Assembly: GCF_012295525.1 (NCBI RefSeq)
Contig: NZ_CP051167.1
Span: 1,860,001-1,924,000, forward strand
Source of the DNA: Oxynema aestuarii AP17
GTDB lineage: Bacteria > Cyanobacteriota > Cyanobacteriia > Cyanobacteriales > Laspinemataceae
Direction of reading: 5' to 3'
Length of the DNA stretch: 64,000 nt
The translations under genes and the position numbers were made by a program. Of this stretch, positions 55,028 to 64,000 are shown piece after piece. Each line of letters begins with the position of its first letter. Position 1 is the stretch's first letter. The notes under the pieces are model-generated. The model ran no database searches. It saw only the letters and a program-made list of their open reading frames with translations, and had not been told where the DNA came from.

Positions 55028-55153
55028 GGGCGACACTCGGGGCGATCGCCCGACTCGCCACACCGGACTTCTCCTTCCCTATTCTCCGAATTGACAAGCC
55101 CAATTAGACTAAAGGCATCACCATAAAGAGCCTAGCTATCGAGAGAGTCTGCT

Positions 55154-56554
55154 TTGAATGCTGAGAATCAAAATCTAAATTCCACCTTTCAACTCGGTTC
55201 GCGCAAAGAATTACGCGAACTGGTGCGATCGCAGCTCCAAGCGCTGCTCGAACAGGGAGACCTACAAGGCGCCAAAGCGATTTTGGTTCCCGTCCAACCT
55301 CCCGATATCGCCGAAGCCATTGAAGGGTTACCCGAACACATGCAGGCGATCGCCTTTCGTTTACTCTCCAAAAACGAAGCTACCGAAGTTTACGAACACG
55401 TCAACTCTTCGGTACAGCAGTCCCTACTCGAAGTCTTCCGGCGTCAAGAAGTTCTCGACATTATCGATAACATGTCGCCGGACGATCGCGCCCGTCTGTT
55501 CGACGAACTCCCGGCGAAGGTCGTGCGCCGTTTGCGCGCCCAACTGAGTCCCTCGGAATGGCAAGCCACCGCGATTCTGATGGGTTACGAAGCGGGAACG
55601 GCGGGCCGGATTATGACCCCGGAATACATCTCGCTCAAGGAACATTTCACCGTCAGTCAAACCCTCGAACGGATTCGCAATCTCGCCTCGGTCACGGAGA
55701 TGATTTACTATCTCTACGTTACCGATGCCGCGCGCCGTTTGACCGGGATCGTCTCCCTGCGCCACTTGGTGACCGCCCAACCCGAGGAAACCATCGGCGA
55801 GATCATGACCCGCGAGGTGGTTTACATCTCCACGGATACAGATCAAGAAGAAGTCGCCCGTCTGATTCAGCGTTACGACTTCCTCGCCGTTCCCGTGGTC
55901 GATAGCGAGAAACGCCTCGTCGGAATTATCACCGTCGATGACGTGATCGACATTATCGAGCAAGAAACCACGGAAGATATTTATGCGTTAGGTGGGGTGC
56001 AGTCCGAAGGAGACAATTATTTCCACACGAATTTAATTACAGTGGCGCGGCGACGGGTAGTGTGGTTGTTCGTGTTGTTGATTACCAACACGGTGACCGG
56101 GACGATTATTAACGCCCAGCAAGATATCTTGCAGCAAGTGGTGGTGCTGGCGGCGTTTATCCCCTTATTGACCGGAACCGGGGGCAATGTCGGCGCTCAA
56201 TCGTCTACGGTGGTGATTCGCGGCTTGAATACGGACGAAATTCGCTTACTCGGCCCCGTGCAGGTGGTCTGGCGCGAGGCTCTCGCTGGGGCTTTGCTCG
56301 GCTCGATTTTAGGCGTGATGGCGACGATATGGGCTTATTTCTTGCAAGGGCGCTTGGGAGTGGCGATCTCCGTCGGTTTTTCTTTGATCGCGATCTCGGT
56401 GCTGGCGTCGGTGTCGGGTTCGGCGCTCCCATTTTTATTCCGATCGCTCAAATTGGATCCCGCCTTGATGTCAGCTCCGTTTATTACCACGGCGGTCGAT
56501 GTGTTGGGGGTGTTGATTTATTTCAGTATTGCCCGTCTGATTTTGGGATTTTAG
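55154..56554 (+). CDS. mgtE: Magnesium transporter MgtE
   Basis: 466 residues. The N-terminal superhelical domain (about 20-135, EVYEHVNSSVQQSLLEVFRRQ, read in two parts) is followed by two CBS domains (about 140-270) and five membrane helices (about 290-466) containing PLLTGTGGNVGAQSS, the conserved pore segment. It is a Mg2+-gated magnesium channel; the cytosolic domains close it when Mg2+ is plentiful. No ATG is available before residue 56, so a TTG start at 55154 is likely. No Mg2+ riboswitch is seen in the 140-bp spacer. Confidence 0.93.
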   Translation: MNAENQNLNSTFQLGSRKELRELVRSQLQALLEQGDLQGAKAILVPVQPPDIAEAIEGLPEHMQAIAFRLLSKNEATEVYEHVNSSVQQSLLEVFRRQEVLDIIDNMSPDDRARLFDELPAKVVRRLRAQLSPSEWQATAILMGYEAGTAGRIMTPEYISLKEHFTVSQTLERIRNLASVTEMIYYLYVTDAARRLTGIVSLRHLVTAQPEETIGEIMTREVVYISTDTDQEEVARLIQRYDFLAVPVVDSEKRLVGIITVDDVIDIIEQETTEDIYALGGVQSEGDNYFHTNLITVARRRVVWLFVLLITNTVTGTIINAQQDILQQVVVLAAFIPLLTGTGGNVGAQSSTVVIRGLNTDEIRLLGPVQVVWREALAGALLGSILGVMATIWAYFLQGRLGVAISVGFSLIAISVLASVSGSALPFLFRSLKLDPALMSAPFITTAVDVLGVLIYFSIARLILGF

Positions 56555-56559
56555 AGTAA

Positions 56560-56591
56560 TTTGAGATTTTAGATTTGAGATTTTAGATTGA
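56560..56591. repeat. GAGATTTTAGATTTGAGATTTTAGATTG low-complexity repeat
   Basis: Related to 54997-55027 and likewise located at the 3' end of the preceding gene (mgtE). Confidence 0.65.
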
Positions 56592-56668
56592 GACGGTGAC
56601 GCTTCCGTTCGCAGTTCTAATTTCTAACTGTTCTCCGACCGACTCGCGACTCCCGACTCTCCATTGTC

Positions 56669-58231
56669 ATGACTCCCAACCGCCATTGGCTCGAAAATGC
56701 CGAATCCGTTCTGATCGTGGCTGCCGTCCTCGCCGCGATCGCCGCAATTTTTTATCGATCGCTAGTGTATCTCCCTCCCGTCTTGCTGTCGCTGCTGTTC
56801 GTCCTCCAGCCGATCTTGCGCTACCGTTCCGAACAGTTGACCCGCCGGATGGATGCCGTATTGAACCAGCGCCTCCAGCGACAAGTGACGGAAGAGATCG
56901 AGCTGTTGACCCGACGGGTTGCCGCTCGCGAGATCGCCCCGGAAACGCGATCGCGCGAACCTTTGCCCCCTGGGGATCTGACCCCTTTACAGCAGCGTCT
57001 GGAGGCGATCGAAAACCAGGTGCGATCGCTCTCCAGTGCCGATCTCGACGGTCTCGCCAGTCAACATCGAGATTTGCAAGAATCGATCGCCCAAACCATC
57101 GACTATCTCAACCGTTTGGCGATCGGTAAGCGTTTGGAGCGCTTGGAACGAGCAGTGCAAGCGTCGAGTGCGAGGGTCGAGTTGCCTCGCGCGACCGTCG
57201 AGCCTCCCGAACCCTCCTCGGAAACGGAGGATTCTCCGTCACCCAGCGAGGCGCCTGCGGTTTCGCCGCCGCCCCCCGTTCCCAGTAAATCGAGTGCCAG
57301 TGGGGTTCAATTACCGAAGTTTGCTCGGGGGGAGATCGTCCCCCAACAGTGGGAGTGCGTTCGCAATTTGAACGCTCATTCGGATTGGGTGCGCGCTCTG
57401 GCGTTGACGCCGGATGGCAACCTGTTGGCGACGGGGAGTTTTGACACCACGGTGAAGTTATGGCGAGTGGACTCGGGGGAATTACTCGCGACCCTCGACG
57501 ATCACGATCGCGGGATTTTTGATTTGCTCGTGACCCCGGACGGTCGAACCCTGGCGAGTGCGAGTTGGGATAAGACGGTGAAGTTATGGCAATTGCCCGA
57601 GGGGCGCTTGTGGACGAGTTTGGAAGGTCATACGGGATCGGTGCGATCGCTGACCCTGTCTGCGGACGGTACAACTTTGGTCAGTGGCAGTTTTGACGAA
57701 ACGATGAAAGTTTGGGACCTCGATCGCGGCGCCTTGCGCGATACCCTCACGGACTATACCGGACCGATTTATGCGGTGGCCCTCTCTCCGAATGGCGAGT
57801 GGCTCGCCGCCGGGGAAGGGGACGGCACGATTACCCTATGGCACTTGCAGCGCGGCGAATACATCGATTCGATCGTCGGCAGTTTGGATGGGGTCGAGGC
57901 GATCGCCTTTGCCAACGATCGCGCCGTCGTTACCGGAAATGGTGACGGGACGGTACAAGTTTGGGACTTAGATCGACCGGGGGAGATCGATACGCGATCG
58001 CTCCATTCCGGTCCGGTGACCGGGATCGCGATCGCCCCGGACCGTCGCAGTTTCGCCACCAGCAGCGCCGACGGAACTGTTAAAATTTGGCATTTCCCCA
58101 CCCTGACCCCGTTATCGACACTGATGGAAGAAACCGGGGCGGTGATGTCGGTCTGTTTCGCTTCGGACGGCAAAACCCTGGTCACGGGCAGCGCGCGCGG
58201 TATGGTGCGCATCTGTCGGCTCGCCGTTTAG
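56669..58231 (+). CDS. Membrane-anchored WD40 repeat protein
   Basis: 520 residues. Two N-terminal membrane helices (about 12-30 and 33-52) precede a cytosolic coiled coil (about 55-165) and a Pro/Ser-rich linker (about 175-215). Seven WD40 repeats follow (about 230-520), with typical LATGSFDTTVKLW, LASASWDKTVKLW and LVSGSFDETMKVW units, forming one complete beta-propeller. It likely scaffolds protein complexes at the membrane. No enzymatic domain. About 115 bp after mgtE, same strand. Confidence 0.9.
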   Translation: MTPNRHWLENAESVLIVAAVLAAIAAIFYRSLVYLPPVLLSLLFVLQPILRYRSEQLTRRMDAVLNQRLQRQVTEEIELLTRRVAAREIAPETRSREPLPPGDLTPLQQRLEAIENQVRSLSSADLDGLASQHRDLQESIAQTIDYLNRLAIGKRLERLERAVQASSARVELPRATVEPPEPSSETEDSPSPSEAPAVSPPPPVPSKSSASGVQLPKFARGEIVPQQWECVRNLNAHSDWVRALALTPDGNLLATGSFDTTVKLWRVDSGELLATLDDHDRGIFDLLVTPDGRTLASASWDKTVKLWQLPEGRLWTSLEGHTGSVRSLTLSADGTTLVSGSFDETMKVWDLDRGALRDTLTDYTGPIYAVALSPNGEWLAAGEGDGTITLWHLQRGEYIDSIVGSLDGVEAIAFANDRAVVTGNGDGTVQVWDLDRPGEIDTRSLHSGPVTGIAIAPDRRSFATSSADGTVKIWHFPTLTPLSTLMEETGAVMSVCFASDGKTLVTGSARGMVRICRLAV

Positions 58232-59003
58232 GGAGCGCTCGACTCCCCTGGAGCCGCCACCGGACGGCGATTATAATTTTTGTGAAGAATTCTTGACGGC
58301 GAGCCAGGGATCCGGCAGGTTTTAAGACATTTAATCTGACCGGGCGATCGCGATCGCTTTCGATGGGCGATCGCGATCGCAATTTACAAATTTAAGGCGA
58401 TCGAATATACTCAAAATGCCGTTTCTCCCCCGAGGAGAAAAAAATGGCTGTTTTAATCTTTACGAGTTTCTAGGGCAGGCGCGTTCGAGCTGTTTTATTG
58501 AAAAATAATTTTTATAAACCGAACTTGACTCGTCCATCGCAAACCGCTATAAATGGAACTTGCAAAAACATAATAAAACACAAAAAAGCCTCATCTACTG
58601 AGGATCTAGATTTCCGATAGGCTCCGGCTCCTTCAACTTAAAGATATTCGTCCATTGCCTTCGTCAACCCTTATAACGATAAGGGTTGTGTCGGGGTTTG
58701 CCAATTGGATATCAGAAGTTTGCCGTCAACTTCGGAGCGCTCTCGTTTGAGAAAGTTGGCGTTAACAAAACCGGGTTGTCTTGCTTGAAGTGAGAACCAA
58801 ACTTTAGAACTTTTTAGGGTTGGCCGACTAACCTGATTTGGGTTTAAGAAAACGGCTCGATTGTAATGAGGTTAGGCGCGAATTTCATTATTGACAAATG
58901 ACTCATTAATGAGAAACTAATTAAAACCTTCAAGATTCGCGTCACCGATCCAAAAAGGGTTTAGTGGAAGCATCAGGGGCATCGTAGACATCCACTCATT
59001 GCA
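58232..59003. other. Long spacer with hairpins, no gene
   Basis: 770 bp with no convincing gene. It has a double HIP1 palindrome near 58344-58380, a perfect 10-bp hairpin CAACCCTTAT-AACG-ATAAGGGTTG (58665-58688), and a near-perfect CGTCAACTT/AAGTTGGCG pair around 58725-58763. The right end should hold the promoter and leader of the surface-protein operon. I recognise no known riboswitch here. Confidence 0.5.
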
Positions 59004-61463
59004 TTGGGGTCATTAATTGGCGTGGGCTTCCCGAAAATAACTGGAAATAAACAGGGTAACTTTTATCGATTTTGGCTGGCGATCGCGCTGCTGTGTGCCG
59101 GGGCGATCGCGCCGTACCGGATATTAGCGCAGACGACGCCTGCAGGCACCCAGATCGAGAACCGGGCGACGGGGACCTTTGAAGACCCGAGCAATCCCGG
59201 GGTGACGATTCCCGTCGAGTCGAACACCGTCGTCCTCACCGTGGCCGAAATAGCCGGGATTACGGTGCAGCCCGACGGCGCTCGCAAAGATGGCGAAGGG
59301 CCGATCGAACCGGGCGATCGCCTCTTTTTCCGCTTTTCAATTACCAACGTCGGTAACGATCCCACCCGTTTTCGCATTCCCAACAGCGCCACGGTCTCCG
59401 GGGCCGGGACCGTCTCGGGCAACCTAGAAATCAGCACCGACGGCGGCAACACCTGGACCGAGATTAGCGGGAGCGAACTAATTACCGGATCGATCCCGAT
59501 CGGCGGTAACCTGCTGGTGCGCGTTCCGGTCACGGTCAACGGAAGCGCCACCGAAGGCGACGAGATCCGCGTTCAACTGGGCAACACACCCAACAGCGCC
59601 CAGAACGTCGAACGCACGCCCAATGGCACCGATGTCTTCACCGTAGACAATCCAGAAGGGGCCGTCCCGACGGAAGCCACCGGAGATCCGTTCAACGGAA
59701 CCCGCGAAGCCAGTGCATTTCAGACCATCACCGTCGCTTCGACCCCCTTAGCCTTACCCGTCATCCTCAAAACCCACGGTACCCCGGTAGAAATTGGCGA
59801 TCCGGCGAATCCTGCCGACGACGTCATCACCTACCAACTCGCCTTAGACGTGCGATCGCGCATTCCCGCCGGGGCCAGTGGCTTCGTTCCCGGCAATCTC
59901 GCCCCCAATACCAGCTTTCCGATCGCCGTCGATGGGGCCGTCGCGCCGCGCATCCTCGTTTCCGATGCCATTCCCCAAGGAACCGCCCTCGTGCCCGACA
60001 GTTGGCAAGCCCCCGCCGGGTGGCAAGTCGTCTTCACCGCCGATAATCCCGAGGTCCTCAATGCCAACCTCGCCACCTGGACCACGGATCCCGGGGCGAT
60101 CGGGGGGGCGGCGAATGCCACCCGGATCGGCTTTATCTTCGACGGCATTCTCAACGCCGGAACCACCACCGCAGGCTTTCAATTCCAACTGGTCACCAGT
60201 GGCTTAACCGGACCGGGAACGATCGCCAACGTCGCCCAAGTCTTCGGCGGAACCGAAGGCAATCCCGGTCCACTCTTATTCGACGAATCCGGCGACCAAA
60301 ATCCCAACAACTTTAACGACGACGGCACCGCACCCCCAACCGACGATACGGGCAATCCGATCGTCACCCCCGGGCTGTCGAATCCCGGTCGAGACGGCCA
60401 AGACGAGGACAACAACAACGGCGGAAGCGGACCGGGGGGCGAAGCGAACGTCGTGGTGATTTCCGGCGGTGCTGGGGGCATTCTCAACGGACCGCCCGGA
60501 TCCCCCGGGGCGATCGGGCCGACGGACAGTAACGACGACTTCCATAACAAAGTGGTCGCCACGCCGCCGAACTTGGGACCGAACGAACCGTTTACCCCGG
60601 ATCCGGTCGCTTTTACCAACAGTCTCTCCAACGCCTCCGGGGCCGACGTGACGATCGCCCCGATCGCCCCACAAGAGCGCAATTCCCTGCCCAACGGCAC
60701 CCGCGTCACGGTAACCTTCGACCAACAAACGGCCATCTACACTTACGATCGCGCCGCAGGCTTCCGTACCGACGACCCCCCGGTGACGATCCCCGGAACG
60801 ACCACGGAAGCGGACTACTCCGTCACGATCGCCCTGCCGACGGCAGTCAAAAATCGAGGCTACGGCGTCCCGATTGCCGCCTTCGACGATCGCGACGACG
60901 ACGGCTTCTTCGACGAAAGCGAGCCGGGGAACGTCAAAATCGACCGCGTTTATACCGGATTTATCGAAATTCTCAAAGAATCGCGCATCCTCAAAGGTAG
61001 CGGACCCGACGTTCTCGACGGACAGGAGCAATTTAGTCAAGACACCAAAACCCCCGGACCGGGGAACCTGATCGAGTACCGCCTCAGTTACAACAACATT
61101 TCCGAAGCGGGCGGGCCGGGGAACGTCACCCTGACGGCGGAGAACTTGGTGATTTCCGAAGACGGAACCACCTACGACCCGATCGAGAATCCCGGGGGCA
61201 ATAATTGGGCCCTCGATACCGACGATGCCGACGGGGACAACGACCCGACCACGGGGATCGATACCTCTCACGTCCTCGGTTCCCCGGTAGATTCGCGCGG
61301 CGGTACGATCAACTTTTTCGGCGGCAGACCGCCCACGGCGCGCAGTGGACCGCAAAGCGGGACGACGACGGCATCTGACGTGAGCAAATACGAAGTGCGA
61401 GTGCGCGGTCCCCTCGGACCGGGAGAAACGGGAACGTTTACCTTCCAACGACGGGTGAATTGA
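59004..61463 (+). CDS. Secreted DUF11-repeat surface protein
   Basis: 819 residues, acidic and rich in Gly, Pro, Asn and Thr. A signal peptide (FWLAIALLCAGAIAPYRILA, cleavage before QTTPAG) is followed by Ig-like units: GDRLFFRFSITNVGNDPTRF, and two later segments near 245-400 and 660-800 with ITYQLALDV- or NLIEYRLSYNN-type starts typical of DUF11 (conserved repeat) domains. A low-complexity Gly/Asn/Asp region (about 430-500) contains calcium-binding-like DDDG stretches. It is probably cell-surface or outer-membrane associated. The start is uncertain: TTG 59004 is the longest form, GTG 59022 the alternative; neither has a clear ribosome-binding site. The next gene starts 14 bp downstream. Confidence 0.72.
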   Translation: MGSLIGVGFPKITGNKQGNFYRFWLAIALLCAGAIAPYRILAQTTPAGTQIENRATGTFEDPSNPGVTIPVESNTVVLTVAEIAGITVQPDGARKDGEGPIEPGDRLFFRFSITNVGNDPTRFRIPNSATVSGAGTVSGNLEISTDGGNTWTEISGSELITGSIPIGGNLLVRVPVTVNGSATEGDEIRVQLGNTPNSAQNVERTPNGTDVFTVDNPEGAVPTEATGDPFNGTREASAFQTITVASTPLALPVILKTHGTPVEIGDPANPADDVITYQLALDVRSRIPAGASGFVPGNLAPNTSFPIAVDGAVAPRILVSDAIPQGTALVPDSWQAPAGWQVVFTADNPEVLNANLATWTTDPGAIGGAANATRIGFIFDGILNAGTTTAGFQFQLVTSGLTGPGTIANVAQVFGGTEGNPGPLLFDESGDQNPNNFNDDGTAPPTDDTGNPIVTPGLSNPGRDGQDEDNNNGGSGPGGEANVVVISGGAGGILNGPPGSPGAIGPTDSNDDFHNKVVATPPNLGPNEPFTPDPVAFTNSLSNASGADVTIAPIAPQERNSLPNGTRVTVTFDQQTAIYTYDRAAGFRTDDPPVTIPGTTTEADYSVTIALPTAVKNRGYGVPIAAFDDRDDDGFFDESEPGNVKIDRVYTGFIEILKESRILKGSGPDVLDGQEQFSQDTKTPGPGNLIEYRLSYNNISEAGGPGNVTLTAENLVISEDGTTYDPIENPGGNNWALDTDDADGDNDPTTGIDTSHVLGSPVDSRGGTINFFGGRPPTARSGPQSGTTTASDVSKYEVRVRGPLGPGETGTFTFQRRVN

Positions 61464-61477
61464 GTAGGTGGGCAAAA

Positions 61478-61999
61478 ATGTTGAAGATTTCCTTAGTGCG
61501 TTTGAGTTTAATCGCCGTCTTACTCGGCACCGCCGCATTGCCCTTACGGGGTCAGACCCCGGAGGAGTCAGTGCGCCTACAGTTGGAGGTCGATCGCCGG
61601 ATCGCCGAGTCGGATCGGGTGAGTTGGGTGGATTTACCTGGGCGCTGTACCGAGGCGAGTTGTCGGGTGCAGCCGGGAGATACCCTGCGCTATACGGTGA
61701 CGGGGATTAACGATAGCGATCGCGCGATCGCTAACTTCGTCATCACCCAACCCCTCGATCCCCAGACCAGCTACATTCTCGACAGCCTCAGCGCGACCCC
61801 CGCCGCCCAACTCAGCTACAGCATCGATGGCGGTCGGACCTTTAGCGCCAATCCCACCATTGAGGTCGCCGAGGCGAACGGACGGGTCGAACGGCGTCCG
61901 GCCCCGGCAGAACGCTACACCCACGTGCGCGTCCGATTTCGCGAACCGATCGCCGCCCGAGGGCAGGCGATCGCGCAGTTTCAAGTGAGGGTGAAATGA
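61478..61999 (+). CDS. Small secreted DUF11-like protein
   Basis: 173 residues from ATG 61478, with AGGTGG 6 bases upstream; a TTG at 61460 overlaps the previous stop. Signal peptide LSLIAVLLGTAALPLRG-QT. The mature part has one DUF11-like Ig unit: VQPGDTLRYTVTGINDSDRA, NFVITQPLDPQTSYI, LSYSIDGGRTFSANP. Two Cys nearby (GRCTEASC) may form a disulfide. It shares ATGA with the next gene, so the cluster is translationally coupled. Confidence 0.82.
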   Translation: MLKISLVRLSLIAVLLGTAALPLRGQTPEESVRLQLEVDRRIAESDRVSWVDLPGRCTEASCRVQPGDTLRYTVTGINDSDRAIANFVITQPLDPQTSYILDSLSATPAAQLSYSIDGGRTFSANPTIEVAEANGRVERRPAPAERYTHVRVRFREPIAARGQAIAQFQVRVK

Positions 62000-64000
62000 A
62001 GCAGCAACGACGCGACAACCGCCGCCCGTGGATGGGGGCTTCCTCGAAAGCCGTCAGCCTGCTCGCCGTTGCGGCTTTCCTCGGCGGCGCCGGAACCTGG
62101 ATCGCTCGTTCGGCGGGCGATCGGGCGATCGCCCAAACCGACACGCCCCAATGCGTGGTTCCCGGGATCTTAGTGCGCAACCAAGGGGAATACAGCTACA
62201 GCGTCGGCGGCGAAACCTTTTCCGGAATCACCAATATCGACGAAAACGCCGTGATTCCAGGCGGTCCGGTGACCGTCGATCCCGACGGCGTGCGCGATCT
62301 GGCCGACAATCGGGTCACCGGGTCGTTAGCCGGATCCTTGGCGGACCAATTAATCGAACTGGGATTCAGCCAACAGGAAGCCACCCGCGCCACGATCGCC
62401 GTCACCGTCGCCTTAGCCCAACTCCCGGTAGATTCTAGTTTCCGGGAAGTGGCGATCGCCGCGCGCGACGCGATCGTGCAAGCAGTCCCCGAACAAGGGC
62501 AAACCGTCGCCGAACTCGAACGGTCCGTCGCCCAAGAAACCGCCGCCGCCATCACCGCCGAACTGGCGCGCACCTTCCTCGTCAGCGCCGGACTGACCGC
62601 CACCGAAGCCGAACAAGCCACCCAACAAGCCTTCTCCGTCATCCTGCGAAGTGGCGACAACGCCTCCGTAGACGACACCTTCCGCCAAGCCTTTCAAGCG
62701 ATGGTCGCCGTCGCCCCGGACAAAGAAGAACAACTGCGCGAACTCGCCCAAGACGTCGCCGACGAAATGCGCGAAATCCGCCAGGGCATTCAAACCGGAG
62801 CCCAAGCCGGAGACTTACTCTTTTTTGACTTTACCATCAGCAATCCGGGCGATCGGGCCTTGCGTTTCACCATCCCCGACCCCGAAACCATCCAACGGGT
62901 CACCTCCGGCGCCCAAGTACGCGGCGTCAAATACTCCATGGTCACCACCCCGGAAGGAACCGTCCTCGTCGGCGACTGCATCCCCGTAGAGGTTCCCCCG
63001 GAAGAACCGCCAACTCCGCCGGAAATTACGCCCCCCGACCCGCCCGTCGAGGAACCCCAACCCGAACAACCCGCCACCCAAGACCCCTCCCAACCGCCAG
63101 AGATTACCCCGGCGCCGATCGATCCGCCCCAACCGCCCGCCCAGGTGCCGCCAGCGCCGCAAATCACCCCTCCCGACATTCCCGAACCGGAACTACCTCC
63201 GACGCCGACGACCCCATCCCGTCCCGTCGTCGATCCCGTAGACGTGATTTTGCCTCCAGGCGGCGAAGTCACCGTCACCGTGGAAATCATTGCGCCGGAA
63301 GTTCCCGACGGAGGCGGCGGCGTCACCGTGGTCATTCCCGACGAAGACGACGAACCCATCGGCCAACAAACGGTGATTATTCCCCCTGCAACCACGCCGA
63401 CCCGTCAGCCCAACGTCGGGCGAATTACTGGATGTGCCGGGGAAATTCTGCCCGACTATACCGGATTTAAAGTGGGCCTATTCGAACCCGACCCCACGGA
63501 CCCCACCGGAGGCATTCGCGAGGTCGTCGCCCTGACGCCGACGGAGTTCCCGGATTTGCCGGATAACAATGTCGGTCGGGGGTTCGAGCCGAATGTGGAC
63601 AATGCCAATCCGTTCTTCCTAACCAACGGCGAAGGTGGGACGTATAACTTCAGCCTCGATGCCTCGCGGGGTCAACTCGACCCCGGACGTCAGTATATTT
63701 TTGTGGTTAGTCCCCCTGCAGGCAGCGACTTGAGCGAACGCCGCATCCGTTTGGAGATCGGGGAAACGAATAATGGCGTGGTCTCGTTTACCGCCACCTC
63801 TTTAGACGGACGCCCGATTAATGCTGCCGACGGCGGCACGAAGGCGACCGGAACCTTTACTCTCAGTGCCGACGGCACCCCGATCGGTTTGAATTTTGGG
63901 TCTTTCGACCTGACGGCGGCGGTGTGCGAAGCACAGGAGATTCAAATTGTCAAGACGAGCGATCGCGCCGCCGCCGAACCCGGGGATACGGTGATTTACC
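61996..64000 (+). CDS. Large secreted protein with Pro-rich linker and DUF11 domain (3' end outside window)
   Basis: The frame is open from ATG 61996, which overlaps the previous TGA stop as ATGA, to the last base of the window, over 668 residues without a stop. The N-terminus has a long signal sequence (VSLLAVAAFLGGAGTWIARS, then DRAIAQTDTPQ). Residues about 100-260 are helical. A DUF11-like Ig segment (DLLFFDFTISNPGDRALRF) follows at about 275, then a Pro-rich linker (about 335-410), an Ig/carboxypeptidase-regulatory-like domain (GRITGCAGEILPDYTGFKVGL, read in two parts) and, at the very end, the start of a DUF11 unit (IVKTSDRAAAEPGDTVIY). It looks like the largest member of the surface operon. 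Confidence 0.85.
   Translation, partial: MKQQRRDNRRPWMGASSKAVSLLAVAAFLGGAGTWIARSAGDRAIAQTDTPQCVVPGILVRNQGEYSYSVGGETFSGITNIDENAVIPGGPVTVDPDGVRDLADNRVTGSLAGSLADQLIELGFSQQEATRATIAVTVALAQLPVDSSFREVAIAARDAIVQAVPEQGQTVAELERSVAQETAAAITAELARTFLVSAGLTATEAEQATQQAFSVILRSGDNASVDDTFRQAFQAMVAVAPDKEEQLRELAQDVADEMREIRQGIQTGAQAGDLLFFDFTISNPGDRALRFTIPDPETIQRVTSGAQVRGVKYSMVTTPEGTVLVGDCIPVEVPPEEPPTPPEITPPDPPVEEPQPEQPATQDPSQPPEITPAPIDPPQPPAQVPPAPQITPPDIPEPELPPTPTTPSRPVVDPVDVILPPGGEVTVTVEIIAPEVPDGGGGVTVVIPDEDDEPIGQQTVIIPPATTPTRQPNVGRITGCAGEILPDYTGFKVGLFEPDPTDPTGGIREVVALTPTEFPDLPDNNVGRGFEPNVDNANPFFLTNGEGGTYNFSLDASRGQLDPGRQYIFVVSPPAGSDLSERRIRLEIGETNNGVVSFTATSLDGRPINAADGGTKATGTFTLSADGTPIGLNFGSFDLTAAVCEAQEIQIVKTSDRAAAEPGDTVIY

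Noticed and set aside
58232-59003. Possible riboswitch in the leader of the surface operon
   Set aside because: Hairpins are present but no conserved core of any RNA class that I know.
59831-61538. Long antisense frames (up to 420 codons) across the DUF11 surface gene
   Set aside because: Low-complexity mirror of the repetitive sense gene, which has a signal peptide and domain pattern.

Overview
The window is cyanobacterial chromosomal DNA. The octamer GCGATCGC (HIP1) is scattered through genes and spacers. It carries psbY (photosystem II) and families found almost only in cyanobacteria: COP23, DUF1822, DUF3531, DUF4168, a cyanobacterial N-terminal kinase module, and many TPR, PAS and GAF proteins. 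The strain was not identified.

Layout. 1-4.6 kb: a secreted trypsin-like protease with TPR and COP23 parts (start lies before the window), a small secreted TPR protein, a complete IS1-family element with an 8-bp target duplication, three degenerate copies of a ~75-bp repeat, and a small hypothetical gene. 5.3-12.9 kb: a conflict or regulated-death type region with a STAND/NB-ARC ATPase, a zinc-ribbon membrane miniprotein, a DUF1399/GRDP-like protein, a DUF1822 gene followed by a CHAT (caspase-like) protease with multiple membrane helices, and a GNAT enzyme. 13.5-24 kb: a signalling cluster with a 2159-residue hybrid histidine kinase, a REC-GGDEF-EAL protein, a REC-histidine kinase and a short PspA-like coiled coil. 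24-33 kb: a nested inverted-repeat element, a Pma1-type P-type ATPase, psbY with its terminator, a PAS histidine kinase, a GNAT enzyme and priA. 33.2-35.6 kb: three nearly identical tandem Uma2 nuclease genes. 35.6-38 kb: two peroxiredoxin-family genes and rpiA. 38-41.7 kb: two glycosyltransferases carrying TPRs.

41.7-50.3 kb is mostly housekeeping: cobL/cbiET and cobH/cbiC, a 2H phosphoesterase, holA, a DUF4168 protein, rsmG, an ABC ATPase, a TPR protein, DUF3531, NUDIX and tRNA-Thr(UGU). 50.5-53 kb: an overlapping STAS-like/PIN pair and a TPR protein with a GH68-like five-bladed propeller. 53.2-58.2 kb: a fluoride riboswitch in front of a CPA antiporter with a Usp domain, then mgtE and a membrane-anchored WD40 protein. 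59-64 kb: a translationally coupled run of three secreted DUF11-type proteins; the third runs off the end of the window.

Most notable points: (1) the fluoride riboswitch before the CPA-Usp antiporter, with both helices, the pseudoknot and a plausible competing stem visible; (2) the STAND and DUF1822-CHAT-membrane neighbourhood; (3) the Uma2 triplet with mosaic C-terminal tails; (4) the TPR-GH68-like protein; (5) the STAS-like/PIN overlapping pair beside a tRNA; (6) several palindromic repeat elements. All family assignments come from reading motifs; no database search was run.
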